From assembly GCA_947184155.2 (NCBI GenBank), contig CAMXCT020005002.1, positions 313,995 through 377,994 on the forward strand: DNA of 64,000 nucleotides, read 5' to 3'. Each line of letters opens with the position of its first letter. Position 1 is the stretch's first letter. This DNA comes from Cladocopium goreaui. Lineage: Eukaryota > Sar > Dinophyceae > Suessiales > Symbiodiniaceae. Under the pieces are notes generated by a model. It saw only the letters and a list, made by a program, of their open reading frames with translations, had not been told where the DNA came from and did no database searches. The position numbers were made by a program, and so were the translations under genes. Below are positions 53,011 through 63,946 of the stretch, piece by piece.

Positions 53011-53530
53011 TTGGGGCGGAAAAATGGGGGGATACCATGGGGCTTTGGGGGGATTTTACCATGAAATTATGGATTTTATGGCAGATTTAGATGGATTTTC
53101 TGGGATTTTATGGGATTTCATGGACATTGAATGTGATTTGTAAATTGTTGTTTCAATGGATTTTGTGGTTCTATGTTTTGAATGTTTGGGGGGTCGCTAT
53201 ACGGTAAAACTGCATTGCAAGCATTTGCAATGAAGTGCGCAAGGAGTACAGCAAAATCCTCTTGCTTCCGGCTTTAAATTGAACAAAGTTGTTTTGCTGA
53301 GTGTAGCAGGAAAGTCCGGGGTTCAAACAGAATTGAAAACGTGATTCAACCAACAACAAATGTGCAATGCAAACGCATATATAAATCGTGCCATTATTTT
53401 GCAAGTGTTCATCTTCGCACCACCGAATGTAAAAACTTGGGTTACTATTGTGTTTGTGAATCAAATGTGTCATGCTTTACCAGCCAGTGCACGAACCACG
53501 GGTAGGGCCATCTGCGATCTTTAGTTAGCT

Positions 53531-54003
53531 AGGTTCAAGATAGGTGGTAGAGGCCTTAAGTAAGATCCAAACATGTCTGGTACGTACGGCTGGTAGGTTT
53601 GGTTTTCTTGGTACGGTACGGTTGGTACGCTTAGTAAGGTACGTTTGGTACGCTTACCAACCGTACCGACCGTACCAACCATACCAGTGAACCGTACATA
53701 ACCGTACCACCGTGGCGTACCAGATTAAGGGGGGGTCAAGGGGGGGGCGTTTTGGATGTACCAATACTCCTTTGACCCCCCCCTTAATCTGGTACGCCAC
53801 GGTGGTACGGTTATGTACGGTTCACTGGTACGGTTGGTACGGTCGGTACGGTTGGTAAGCGTACCAAACGCACCTTACTAAGCATACCAAGCGTACCTAC
53901 CCAAAGCGTACCAACCGCACCAAGCGTACCGTACCAAGCGCACCAAGCGTACCAAGCGTAGCGTACCTATCTTATAGCTGGATATCAAGCACCTATCTTG
54001 AAC
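53531..54003. mobile_element. Foldback element, long inverted arms of GGTACG-type repeats
   Basis: Ends are inverse copies (GGTTCAAGATAGGTG at 53,531; CACCTATCTTGAACT at the right). The inner arms 53,580-53,745 and 53,760-53,940 are long inverted repeats built from GGTACGGTT/AACCGTACC units, meeting around a G-run/C-run pair. No ORF of note. Could form a very stable hairpin. Confidence 0.88.
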
Positions 54004-54500
54004 TTAGATAAATCTTTAGGATGTTCCCTGACACAGGGGTCCTGTAAGCAGCAGCCCCCAAGGAGTGTTGGAAGAGATCGATTTGATGTGCAACAAATCC
54101 ACTCCCGACGAGTTCGTGCGACTGGAGAGTTTGGGCGACCGCTCAGGGCTCATAGTTCGCTGGCAGCACCTGACCCACCATGGAAGATTGATGTACCAAG
54201 ACATTCGAGGTCTTGTGTGACTTTTGTACATGTTAGCTACCTCCAGCTACGGGATGCTCCCACTAATGTCATCATAATCACTTTTCCCGGGATGATAATC
54301 ACTATGAAACCACTAAACTCCTATGATTATAGGTCATGATCATTTAAATCACTATTTAACCATAATAAAATCCCATGAAATCCCGTTATTCCATGTTATT
54401 CCGACCTTCCCAGTAGGTTTAAACACTTTTAAAATCCCAGTAAAATCTCAGTAAAATCCCATGAAATCACCATTTTTCCCTAGAATTTTGATGATACCAG

Positions 54501-54627
54501 GTGCACACCCGCAGCCTCTTAGCCTCCATTGACGTGTCGCTGAGCGCCGGCGGGCTGGCCACGGTGACGACGCTGGCGGAGACGCGCTCCAACGACATGG
54601 ACTTCGCCAGTGAACTGGAAAATGCAG
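54501..54627 (+). CDS. Candidate host exon, GC-rich
   Basis: After GATGATACCAG the frame reads VHTRSLLA, then SIDVSLSAGGLATVTTLAET and RSNDMDFASELENA. GC-ending codons; phase 0 start, like the neighbouring exon at 52,888. The donor is not clear. Confidence 0.62.
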
Positions 54628-54704
54628 GGCGTTCACCGTTTGCGGACTGGAAAATCACCATTTATATCTATACTTAATGGGATTATATAACCCATTTATA
54701 ACAA

Positions 54705-54808
54705 CTGGTTGGTGGTTTCAAACATGACTTTTATTTTCCATTTCATATATGGGATAATCCTTCCCATTGACGTTCAAATTTTTCAGAGGGGTTGAAACCA
54801 CCAACCAG
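54705..54808. mobile_element. MITE family B, intact
   Basis: CTGGTTGGTGGTTTCAAAC ... GAAACCACCAACCAG. A right-end fragment of family A (AATTACCAAAGGGTA) lies at 54,849-54,876. Confidence 0.9.
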
Positions 54809-55233
54809 TAAATCAACAAACATCAACGAATGAAATGGGCCATGGCCCAGCTATGTAACAAATTACCAAAGGGTACAGGGGAAATGTGTGGAAAGTGGTG
54901 AGTTTTACTAGGAAACTTGAGAAAATGGTGGGTTTTACTGGGGAAGTTGGTGGAAAGTGGGGATTTGAAGATGCCAAACAAGTAGGGAGTTTGATATGGT
55001 TGAACCTGCGTTGGAATTTCTGAAATGAAGCCATATCAAACGTTGAAACGAACCACGAAACAAAGCCAACTGGTTGATCCGGAATTTCTGAAACGAAGCC
55101 ATGGAGGAAAATGCCGGAAGTGAACAACAAAATGGAGATGTCTATGGAAACAAGAACGGTATTTTTACCATTAGCAAAGTTGATGTTGGAGACAGTCATT
55201 TGGATCTTTAAAGATCTTTAAACATATGGTTGG

Positions 55234-55346
55234 TACCCTCTGGTAATTTGTAACATAGCTATTGAAAATGGCCATAGAAATAGTGGATGTTCCCATAAAA
55301 AATGGGTGGATTGTTCCATAGCTATGTTAGTCATTACCAGAGGGTA
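55234..55346. mobile_element. Hairpin MITE family A, intact
   Basis: TACCCTCTGGTAATTTGTAAC ends in AGTCATTACCAGAGGGTA. Confidence 0.9.
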
Positions 55347-55910
55347 TAGCAAATGGTGAGTCATAGAATTGGATGATGGGAAAATTTACAGGAAACCCCT
55401 ATATTTGATGGTAAAAACCCATGGGTTTCCGGTTAAGATTTTCCCTTAAACCAATCCATTGAGTGAGATAGTCATAGATAGTCAGATGTCATCAAAAAGA
55501 TCCCTGGGAACCTCGCTGTCCAAGGTTGGAGCCGGGTGGACCAAGGCTGGGTGACATGGAAGGATCGTTGCGACTAAAAAGTGATAGGAAAACGATAAAC
55601 AGAACTATGGAAAATAGCAATGATAGTAATCATAACTTATGTTTATCGTTGCTTATATAGTAACTATAGTAATATCATTGCTACCAAGTTACTATCTCAA
55701 TAGTAGCTATAGTTATGTTTGTTGAGATCTTTTGAGTAATAACAGGCTACCATCACCAACATCATCATTTTTTTGGGGTTGGATGCCAAAGAATCAATCC
55801 AGTTTGGTTTATGACATTGCTTTACTAACATGATTTATGTTCTATGCAATTCATAGGGAGATGTGCTAACCATTTAAAAACATGTATGGTAACGTTCATT
55901 CCACCCGCAG

Positions 55911-56048
55911 CGGCAGGCGTTGGCTTGCTGCTGCGAATGGAGAGGAGTTCCAAGGATGCAAAACCTAGAGCCACAGCAGCTCGAAAGCAAGCCGTGATAG
56001 ATGGGGAGAGAGAGACTAAACCAGGGGTGTTGATTAGAAGGGATCCAT
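55911..56048 (+). CDS. Candidate host exon (unknown protein)
   Basis: Acceptor CATTCCACCCGCAG ends at 55,910. Two frames look coding: RQALACCCEWRGVPRMQNLE and LLLRMERSSKDAKPRATAAR. I cannot choose between them. Confidence 0.45.
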
Positions 56049-56606
56049 GATGTGTTCCTTTCCACAAACAATGTGTGTGCGTGTATTTATTTATTTATTT
56101 AGTTAGTTATTTATTTACCGGTATCTAGGTATTTATCTAGGTATTTTCAAACGCGCACATTAGGGGTGGAAATGATTGACGATTCTCCAGACAATGTTCC
56201 CATGTGCATATGGACGTTTCTCCGCTCGTTGGTGGCCTTCAAGGCAGGGTCAGTTCACCCCACTGGACGGTCCTAACTGAAACCATCTAGGGCCTGACCT
56301 TTTTCCGGGGTTTGAGCCACCAAGTAATTTGTGTGTCTCCATGTTGGAGACATGGGCTTCACCAATCAACTATTTTCCCTCTGGTTTCTGAAGATATTTT
56401 CAAACACCGGTGCGTCATTATAAAATATCACACATCATCGAAGTAAACAAACCATTTTTTCAACATGTTCCATAGCCATGACGGATCCATGGTGCTGCTA
56501 TTTTTTCTGGTGTGCCATGGATCCCATCAATATACACCCCAGTCATGTTAGCACCAGCACCAGCCGGATCTTCCTATGGGATAGCTATCTTTGGAGATTT
56601 CCCGAG

Positions 56607-56703
56607 GTGAATCCCTCCAAGTCCTTCCTGACGCTCATCGAGCTGCCGAAGAAGGCCGCCGCCGAGAAGGCGTCCAGCTATGGCGGCCCGCCTGGAAACG
56701 GGG
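56607..56703 (+). CDS. Candidate host exon, lysine/alanine-rich
   Basis: Acceptor TTTGGAGATTTCCCGAG ends at 56,606 and the donor is GTTGGA at 56,704. Reads VNPSKSFLTLIELPKKAAAE then KASSYGGPPGNG, in GC-ending codons. Confidence 0.62.
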
Positions 56704-56902
56704 GTTGGAAATCGGTGATGAAAATCGGTGATGTTTTTTTGGGGGATGAAAGCCTATATAGTGGTTAATTAATACCAAAAATGTGGTTAATAGTGGTTAA
56801 TAGATGTTAAGAAGTGGTTTTTTTGTGGTTAGTGAAAGCCTCTGATGATTGGTTTCTGGCGATGGGGAGAGAGATTGGTTGAAACATGATTGTATATTAC
56901 TG

Positions 56903-57002
56903 CTGGTTGGTGGTTTGGAACATGGCTTTTATTTTCCCCACTAGTTGGGATGATGATCCAATCTGACTTTCATATTTTTCAGGGGGTGAAACCACCAACC
57001 AG
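56903..57002. mobile_element. MITE family B, intact
   Basis: CTGGTTGGTGGTTTGGAAC ... GAAACCACCAACCAG. A fragment related to family C (CATACCACCTATAAAAATGG) follows at about 57,041-57,115. Confidence 0.9.
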
Positions 57003-57739
57003 GCCTACAATGAAGAATCATCAACCGTCCATGACCCTGGGAATGGTAAACATACCACCTATAAAAATGGTGAAAGTGGGGATGGTTTATGACATTTTAT
57101 GACGCTGTTTGACCAACATTTATGAAAATAAACATCCAATAAATTTTGGGGTTGATACCAGTACCACATTAGCAATTGTGTGAAGCCATGAAGCCAAGAA
57201 TACATAAACCATCCCCAGATGTCATCAGCATTTGTATGGGTGCTAAAAACTAGAAACCATCCCCTTAAATAGTAGGTTTATGGTATTAGCTTTGCCGCAG
57301 TATCTATGTTTAAGCCATAAAAAAGAACAACATACACAGCGCGGATCTTTCGAGAGATCATTGGACTCGGAATTTGCGAGAGACTTCGCCAAGAAACGTG
57401 GGTTTGCAAATAAGGTACCCAAAAAAAAACAACAAAAAACAATAGTTTATGAGAAGGTTCATTATTTAAAGAAATGCCATTAAGAGATATTGCCCCATTT
57501 TCAGACACATCCACTTGCCAGATGCTGGTGGCATTTGAAAAGAATCCCAACAATTTGGTCCAACAATCCCTTGTCCGTGTGAAATCCTTAGCAGATAGTT
57601 TAATGCTTCACGGCTTCATTTTGATAGCAGTCAATACTAGCTAAAACATGTTTTGAAAAAATGTATATGCATGATATGCGTATGTATATATATATATACA
57701 CTTCCCAGATAAACGAGATCACATGTCTCTATCACTCAG

Positions 57740-57822
57740 GTCACATGTCCAAGCTGTCCCCAAGCTCCTTGCACTTGCTTGAGCAGCACCTCGTTGGCAC
57801 GCAGAACTTGCTTGGCGAGTAA
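57740..57822 (+). CDS. Possible host exon
   Basis: After CTCTATCACTCAG the frame reads MSKLSPSSLHLLEQHLVGTQ then NLLGE and TAA. An alternative frame is cysteine-rich (CPSCPQAPCTC). Confidence 0.4.
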
Positions 57823-58274
57823 CAGCAAAAAGAATCCTTATTTTACGAGGCAAAGTAAAGGAACGTATCTTTAGATATGGAATTGTCTCCTTAATTTGCT
57901 GCTGAAAGCCAAAATTGGGTTTGTCAATGTTACTGCATTTCCCTGATTTTTCTCCAAGCAATCACAAAATTCACAACCATCCAAAGAGTTTTAGCTACAT
58001 TCATTTCTGATCCCGAAAAGTGTGCGTTCAGCATGTTTCGCTGCTTGACCGCGTTTTGATTGTTAAATCCTGTTTTCGGCTGTTCAAATCCCATTCAAAT
58101 TCCTTCAAATTGCCATTAAAACCACATGTCCATCCCATCAAAATCCCATTTCAATTCCAATTCAGTCTCATTGTTTTTTTTTTAAACATAGAAAATCACA
58201 AAAATCCCATAGAAAATCCCATAAGAATCCCATTTTTATCAGCATTAGCATCCCATAAAAAGCCTCCAAAAACC

Positions 58275-58362
58275 CCGCCGCCGCGAGGCCCTTGAGCTCC
58301 TCCAAGGCCACCTCGGTGGCGCCGGCGGAGCTGGCGAAGCGGGTGGCGGCGCTGAGATCCAT
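58275..58362. CDS. Candidate host exon, strand uncertain
   Basis: GC-rich coding island. On + it reads REALELLQGHLGGAGGAGEA or ATSVAPAELAKRVAALRS; on - it reads SAATRFASSAGATEVALEEL with the best third-position bias. All other GC-rich islands around it read on +. Confidence 0.45.
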
Positions 58363-58444
58363 GGTCGTTCATGGTGATTTTCGTGGGATGTTAATGGTGG
58401 ATTTTATAGGGGATTGATAGTGGATTTATTATAGATTTTATAGG

Positions 58445-58735
58445 GGATATGAATGGTTTATACCATACAATACCATTCATAGAAGTACTTAATGGGATTG
58501 ATAGGGATTTGATGATGGTATTTGATGGAATTTCAATGGGATGATCAGGGATTCTCTGGGTTTGGAATGATTTAATGGGATTTTAATGGGATATATAGGA
58601 TGTTAATGGGGGATTTATAGTGGATTTATAGGGCGGGATATGAATGGTTTATGCCACAGAATACCATTCATATATAGGTATTTAATGGGATTGATAGGGA
58701 TTTGATTATGGTATTTGATGGAATATTAATGGGAT
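58445..58735. repeat. Direct repeat of about 100 bp in AT-rich intron
   Basis: The block GGGATATGAATGGTTTAT... at 58,445-58,545 recurs at 58,634-58,735 with several differences, inside a wider ATGGGATTT-rich region. Confidence 0.75.
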
Positions 58736-59167
58736 TATATGGGTTTGCAATGATTTAATGGGATATTATAGGGATTTTAATCGGATTTTAATGGTTATTT
58801 TAATGGGTAGTTGGTGGCTTTTGATGGGAAATTTTATCAAGCATTATGCCTGAGAATGCTGAGAACCTTTGATGGCATAAATTAGTGATGGTATATAGCA
58901 TCATTATCATCATTTATATGTTTGATGATATAATGCTAAGATTAATCTTCCAATTTATTTTTGATGTATTCTGATTGTATAATACCATGGCAGGGAAAGA
59001 TCAATAGGGTATTATAAATGGGATATGAATGGCATTGTAAACTTCCATGATCTTCCATGCAATATTAATTGTGGATATTTCATGGTATTTGATGGAAGTG
59101 TTCAATCGGCAGATGACCTGGAGAGGACTTCACTCAGGGAGTGTCATCACTGAAGTTTCCTTTGCAG

Positions 59168-59212
59168 ACGTTACGGGATTTCACCAGAGCCGGGGAATTC
59201 AAAGCGACATGA
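59168..59212 (+). CDS. Candidate short host exon
   Basis: Strong acceptor GAAGTTTCCTTTGCAG ends at 59,167. Reads TLRDFTRAGEFKAT then TGA. Confidence 0.45.
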   Translation, partial: TLRDFTRAGEFKAT

Positions 59213-59643
59213 ACCAATCATGATAGGTTCAAACCGGGAATTCAAACAACAGTCATACGCCCTTTATGACTGGGTCATCGGTTGGAATGAACAAAAATCA
59301 GGCTTTCAACCGATATGATTTTTCCCTGCAGGAGAACTAACACAGATGTGGAAAATGCCACTGGTTGTAGATGGTTTTTCCTAAGGAAACCATGTTTTTT
59401 TTCCACATCATAAACGTTTACCCACTAGATCGAAGGGTTATTGAGACTTGGGGATCCAACCAGCTGAGAATCAGCCCACATGTCGCTTAAATCCCAGTGT
59501 TTGCTTCTTGAATCCTTGTTTGCACGTTAAGCCCACCATTCATCAACAAATTGGTGGGGCTCACATCATCTTTTTGTGTGGTCCAAACCATAAACCCACC
59601 TCTTTTTGTGGGTCACCCCCAATTTTTTGCTCTTTTTGCTCAG

Positions 59644-59846
59644 GATCGGGCATCGCTAGCCTGCAATGTCGGCAGGACTTCCTAAAGCATTTAGCGGAGA
59701 TGCTGGGCAACGCTAGTGATCGAACTGTTGCTGGAACCAACAACTGGAGGATTTTGAAGGTGGATTGTGAAGCCACAAAAATTCTGATTCAACTGGGAAA
59801 GCACGGCAAGAGTGTGGTCTTGAAGCTACAAAACGGGCGATTTTAA
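59644..59846 (+). CDS. Candidate host exon or 3' coding end
   Basis: Acceptor GCTCTTTTTGCTCAG ends at 59,643. A single clear frame reads SLQCRQDFLKHLAEMLGNAS, DRTVAGTNNWRILKVDCEAT and SVVLKLQNGRF, to TAA at 59,844-59,846. GTGGAT after TTGAAG could be a donor instead. Family not recognised. Confidence 0.55.
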
Positions 59847-60089
59847 GTGGGACGGGTTGGGAAAGTCTTGGGGCCCCAAAAAAAACCGTGTTAAGTGGCA
59901 AAACATGGTGGGTTTAGTGGTTGAACCGCTGTTTTACGAAGTTTTTTTCCACCAAGAATGATGGGTAGTACGGCATTTTAAGCAACAAGAAGTGGGACGA
60001 ATTTAACACGGAAATTGAACCTCGGGGCTTAAGGTAAAAGCGTGTTAGTCTTGTCTGACTGCGCCCCCAACTGTTGGGTTGGGCAATCT

Positions 60090-60201
60090 CGGGCATCCCG
60101 GAAGACCATCTAGCTGCCACTTCTCAGCTTGCGCCTCTGAGGAAGTCCTTCCCTGCACGGGCTGAAGACGCTTGGCTTGGATCGGTCTGTAGATCCGACA
60201 G
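60090..60201 (+). CDS. Candidate host exon
   Basis: Donor GTATGA at 60,202. Reads DHLAATSQLAPLRKSFPARA then EDAWLGSVCRSDR. The acceptor is not clear, and the frame is open from 60,063. Confidence 0.5.
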
Positions 60202-60867
60202 GTATGACACATCGACCATGCAAATAGCAGAATTGATAATTATAGGCTATAGGATGCTATAGGTGTATTACATGTTAGATTCTAAATCCACAAGTCCAAA
60301 AATCGATAGGAGTTCAAACCCTCCAATTAAATGTCAGTTAAACACCATAGTTCCTTTTGTCACTGGTTTAGTGGGTTCCTACCAACTTTATGTATTGTCA
60401 ATATACATGTCTTATGCGGATCTGCTAGCCTCCAGGGTAGATACACAACCATTTCGTGAGCCAAACCACATATGATAAGACCAAATAATATGAAACTATA
60501 TTGAATTCGTCAATGATTCGTCCAACCTTTTGACAGTTCAACACCAGGCTGCAGTCAAATCGGCAAATTCATAGATGCATTTTACATCCCTAATTAGTAC
60601 TCACTTCAAGTTCTGATCACTTCTTCATTAGATTCCTACCAAGATTCTATAATGTTAAGACCAATCTAGAAAATGAATCACATATTCTTCAATATATCCG
60701 TCTCTTAATACTAAAGAAAACAGCACCTTAAAGAAGTAAATATCATAACACACACACATACATATATAATCAAATATGTATAATCATATATGCATAATTA
60801 CATGTATAGTATATATAGCATATATATATATATACATTTACATCATCACATTCCTTATTCTCCGCAG

Positions 60868-60996
60868 GTCCTAAAGCAGGAGCTGCAGCTGGAGACCTCC
60901 ACCCTCCGTCGCCGTGCCGCCGACTCTGCGCAGCGGGCGCAGGCGCTGCAGCTGCGCCAAGCGGAGCTGGTGCAGCGGCAAGCGGCACCCTTGGCG
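60868..60996 (+). CDS. Candidate exon of coiled-coil gene, third from last
   Basis: Acceptor CCTTATTCTCCGCAG ends at 60,867 and the donor is GTTTCA at 60,997; 43 codons, phase 0 to phase 0. Reads VLKQELQLETSTLRRRAADS then AQRAQALQLRQAELVQRQAA, a regular heptad-like coiled coil in GC-ending codons. It joins 62,339 in frame. Confidence 0.78.
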
Positions 60997-61614
60997 GTTT
61001 CAACGGGTGGACGTGGCAGGGAACGGGAGAAAAAGGGCGAAAAAGGGTGGTTTTATGGCGAATTCGTTGGATTTCAAATGGAAATCATGGAATTTCATGG
61101 GATAAATTGGATTTCATGCAGAATTAAGGAAAGATGGGGAGTTACCTTGGAAAAATTGGAGTCAAACAGGAAATTAGTCAAATTAAGTTGGAAATATGAG
61201 AGTTGAAGAGAACATGAATAAGAAATAATAAGACTGGAAGGGGTGCTCTTGAAAAAATTGAAGTTGAAGGGAAAATTGTTGGTTTTTTGCTCTGACAAAA
61301 ATTGTGGGTGAATAGATTTTTTTGGGGACAAGTGGGGCTGATTGGAGGCGATGGGAGGAGGGTGCTGGATAGTCATGGACAGGCACAATTCATTGTTTTT
61401 TGCATCTGTTTGGTACACTTATTCAATCCATCTTCGTGTTTGAAATTTAACGTACAATACAAACCAGTTTTTCCCCCACGTATACACCATTTTCGTCTGG
61501 GTGTTCTCGTTGATACCAAGACATTCCTCCCTTTTTTCAACATGGGCTTTGGGTTCTGTCGACGCAACAAACTGAGGCATTGGTGAAAGTTGCTTGTCTG
61601 CAGAGATGGCCTGA

Positions 61615-61750
61615 TCCTGCATTCACTCTGTTGCTGCCTCCATCTTCTCAGTTGAAAGTCTGGGTTTTCGGTTGAGATATCAGCCGATTTCTTACTCATA
61701 CTCCCATCCCCAGCGCAAGCCCCTCCACCCTTTGGCAATCAAATCTGGCA
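61615..61750 (+). CDS. Possible host exon
   Basis: Frame without ATG reads SVAASIFSVESLGFRLRYQP and on to RKPLHPLAIKSGN before a TGA. It lacks the GC-ending codon bias of the flanking exons. Weak. Confidence 0.3.
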
Positions 61751-62338
61751 ACTGACAATCTCAAGTCCATTCCCGTTGGTTGTTTCTTGTCAGGTTAGAT
61801 TATCGGAAAACATCCCGCTGGGATTTTTCCATGGATTTTTTCCACTAAAGTGTGCTCATTCAGTTTTCCATCATTTAGGCCAAATTCATCCAAAAGTCTG
61901 GATGGTTACCCATTTTCCTCAAATTACTAATCGCCTTGGTAAAAGTTGCTAAATCCATCGCTTGGGTCATGTTCATCCTGGTTTATATTGGTAAAGGTTT
62001 GCCAAATTTCCCGCATTTCAATCCCAGTTAGGAAATTTACATGGAGGAAATGGTTGTAAATGTCCATTTCCTCCAATTTACCAAAAATATGTCCAATGAC
62101 TCTCACCATGAAATCCTATTTTCCCATCAAAATCATTATTATATAGTTAATAATTATAGTTAATTACTGTCAATTCAATTCCATAATCTAAGATCATCTA
62201 ACATATCATGCATTTAACAGTTAAACATCATATTTCACATCATTTCACATCATTTCACCATATAATTTCCATGAACCCCCAGGGTTTCCCCAAGCCACAA
62301 CCCGTCACGACGCGTCACGACGCGTTACCGTGGCCCAG

Positions 62339-62464
62339 GCCCTGTCGGCCGCCTCCGAGGCGCGGCAGCTGGAGGAGCTCAGCGGCGCGGCGCTGCCGAA
62401 GCTCTACGCGCAGCTCTACGAGCTGCGCCGCGCCGCGGACGCCTCGGCAGCGAAAGCGGAGGGG
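62339..62464 (+). CDS. Candidate exon of coiled-coil gene, second from last
   Basis: Acceptor CGTTACCGTGGCCCAG ends at 62,338 and the donor is GTGGGG at 62,465; 42 codons, phase 0 both ends. Reads ALSAASEARQLEELSGAALP then KLYAQLYELRRAADASAAKA. Strong GC-ending codon bias; the longest ATG-initiated reading across it is a different, shadow frame. Confidence 0.75.
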
Positions 62465-62535
62465 GTGGGGTGGGATGGTGGTGGTTTCTGGATGGTTTCT
62501 TTTGGGTAAAGTGCCATGTGAACTATAAATCTATA

Positions 62536-62590
62536 TACTGTAACTTATATCATGTTATATCATGTTATATCATGTTATATCATGTTATAT
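62536..62590. repeat. 11-bp tandem repeat ATATCATGTTA
   Basis: Four to five head-to-tail copies in the intron after the exon at 62,339. Confidence 0.85.
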
Positions 62591-62838
62591 GGCTCTAGTC
62601 AAGTCTAGCAAGTTGTTTGCGTGGACCTTTAAGTTGATCCGATTTTCCAATGTTCATGCGGGATAGTGATGCGTAGGGTTTAATAAGAAAGAGCAACACT
62701 CCAAAAATTCGTTGATTTCACGTTCTGTTGTCCTTTTTTGACCGAAGGGAAAGTGCCAAGAGTGTGATGTAAGGTTCGTTTACAGTAAGTCCAGTGGATT
62801 CCAATGGTGAAATGCAATTTGATCTAAAATTCTGCAAG

Positions 62839-63030
62839 GTATGCGTGAAAAAAAATATTGGAAGCCACATTCTCGCCAAAATATTAGCGGTGTTTCAACG
62901 AAAAGCGTCGAATGGCACCACGCCCGTGATCGACTATCTGCAGGCATCTTACATGGATCCCCCACTTGGCCATAAGCCAAAAGCCAAGTGGAACATCACC
63001 TTCTCAACGTGTACAGGCCCATTTTTCAAG
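62839..63030 (+). CDS. Candidate host exon, atypical codon use
   Basis: An AG at 62,837-62,838 and a GTAAAC donor at 63,031 bound 64 codons in phase 0: IGSHILAKILAVFQRKASNG, TTPVIDYLQASYMDPPLGHK and TFSTCTGPFFK. It can join both neighbours without shifting frame but lacks their GC-ending codons and coil pattern, so it may be alternative or belong to another transcript. Confidence 0.5.
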
Positions 63031-63166
63031 GTAAACAATACATACTATAATATCTACATATCTATATATATATATACAGATTTAGATTGAGGCCAACCTT
63101 AAAGTTTTCCACAATTCCCATGTTGGGTAAATCCTTGTGTCTTGATTCCATCCCCCATGGCCTCAG

Positions 63167-63252
63167 GAACTGCTGCGCAGCAGCCAACAGGCCCTGGCAA
63201 TTCCTGAGGTCATCCGACCGAAAAATCGGCAGCTGATGCTGGCGCAGAACTG
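63167..63252 (+). CDS. Terminal exon of coiled-coil gene
   Basis: Acceptor CCCATGGCCTCAG ends at 63,166. Reads ELLRSSQQALAIPEVIRPKN then RQLMLAQN and TGA at 63,250-63,252. In phase with the exon at 62,339. This marks the likely 3' end of the gene. Confidence 0.72.
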
Positions 63253-63774
63253 AGACAAGACGAAGTTCGAATAGGAACGTAATGGAAGTGTCATGGACAA
63301 TGATGATCATTCAATGGAAATATCATGGAAAGATGTTTTGACATATCATTGAATCTAATGGAATGTAATGTTTAGCATTTTGAAATCCCATTTGGGTAAC
63401 TACAGTCAATGACCACATTTCAGGTTGTCATTCAGAGAGATATGCATGGCTTAGTTAAAATGATTCTCCAAGTTTGCCCGCAGTTTTCATTAGAATCCTA
63501 GTGGCTCTATGGCCGGCTGATGGAAATCTATCTCATGGACCAACGATCAGTCAGGTTGCCCAGTTGCTTTAAAGAACGACTATAATCATACGTATATGTG
63601 ACATATACGTGTAGATGTTGATATTTGTGGATCAAAAAATGGTAACGGAATAAATCGTACTACAAGGGGCTCGGATTTACACCCAAAGATCGAAGAAAAT
63701 TGCGGGATTCTACTATGCTATCAATGGATGATTGAAACCATATCCAAGCAATGCAGGACTCTACCCAGCATAGC

Positions 63775-63946
63775 CAGCATGTACGCCCTCTCAAAAACCT
63801 TCACATACAGGATGCAGTTCCAGTGTCAGCCTGCCGTATGTGTCTCCGAGCACCCCAACCTTGGAGGGAGAAAAACAGGGATGGCATCGGACCGCGTGAT
63901 GCTGTGGTGTGGTAGAAGTTGGATGTGCGCAAAACCTTGGGGATGG
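63775..63946 (+). CDS. Possible exon of a following gene
   Basis: Frame reads CQPAVCVSEHPNLGGRKTGM then ASDRVMLWCGRSWMCAKPWG to TGA. The reverse strand is also open here. Uncertain. Confidence 0.3.
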
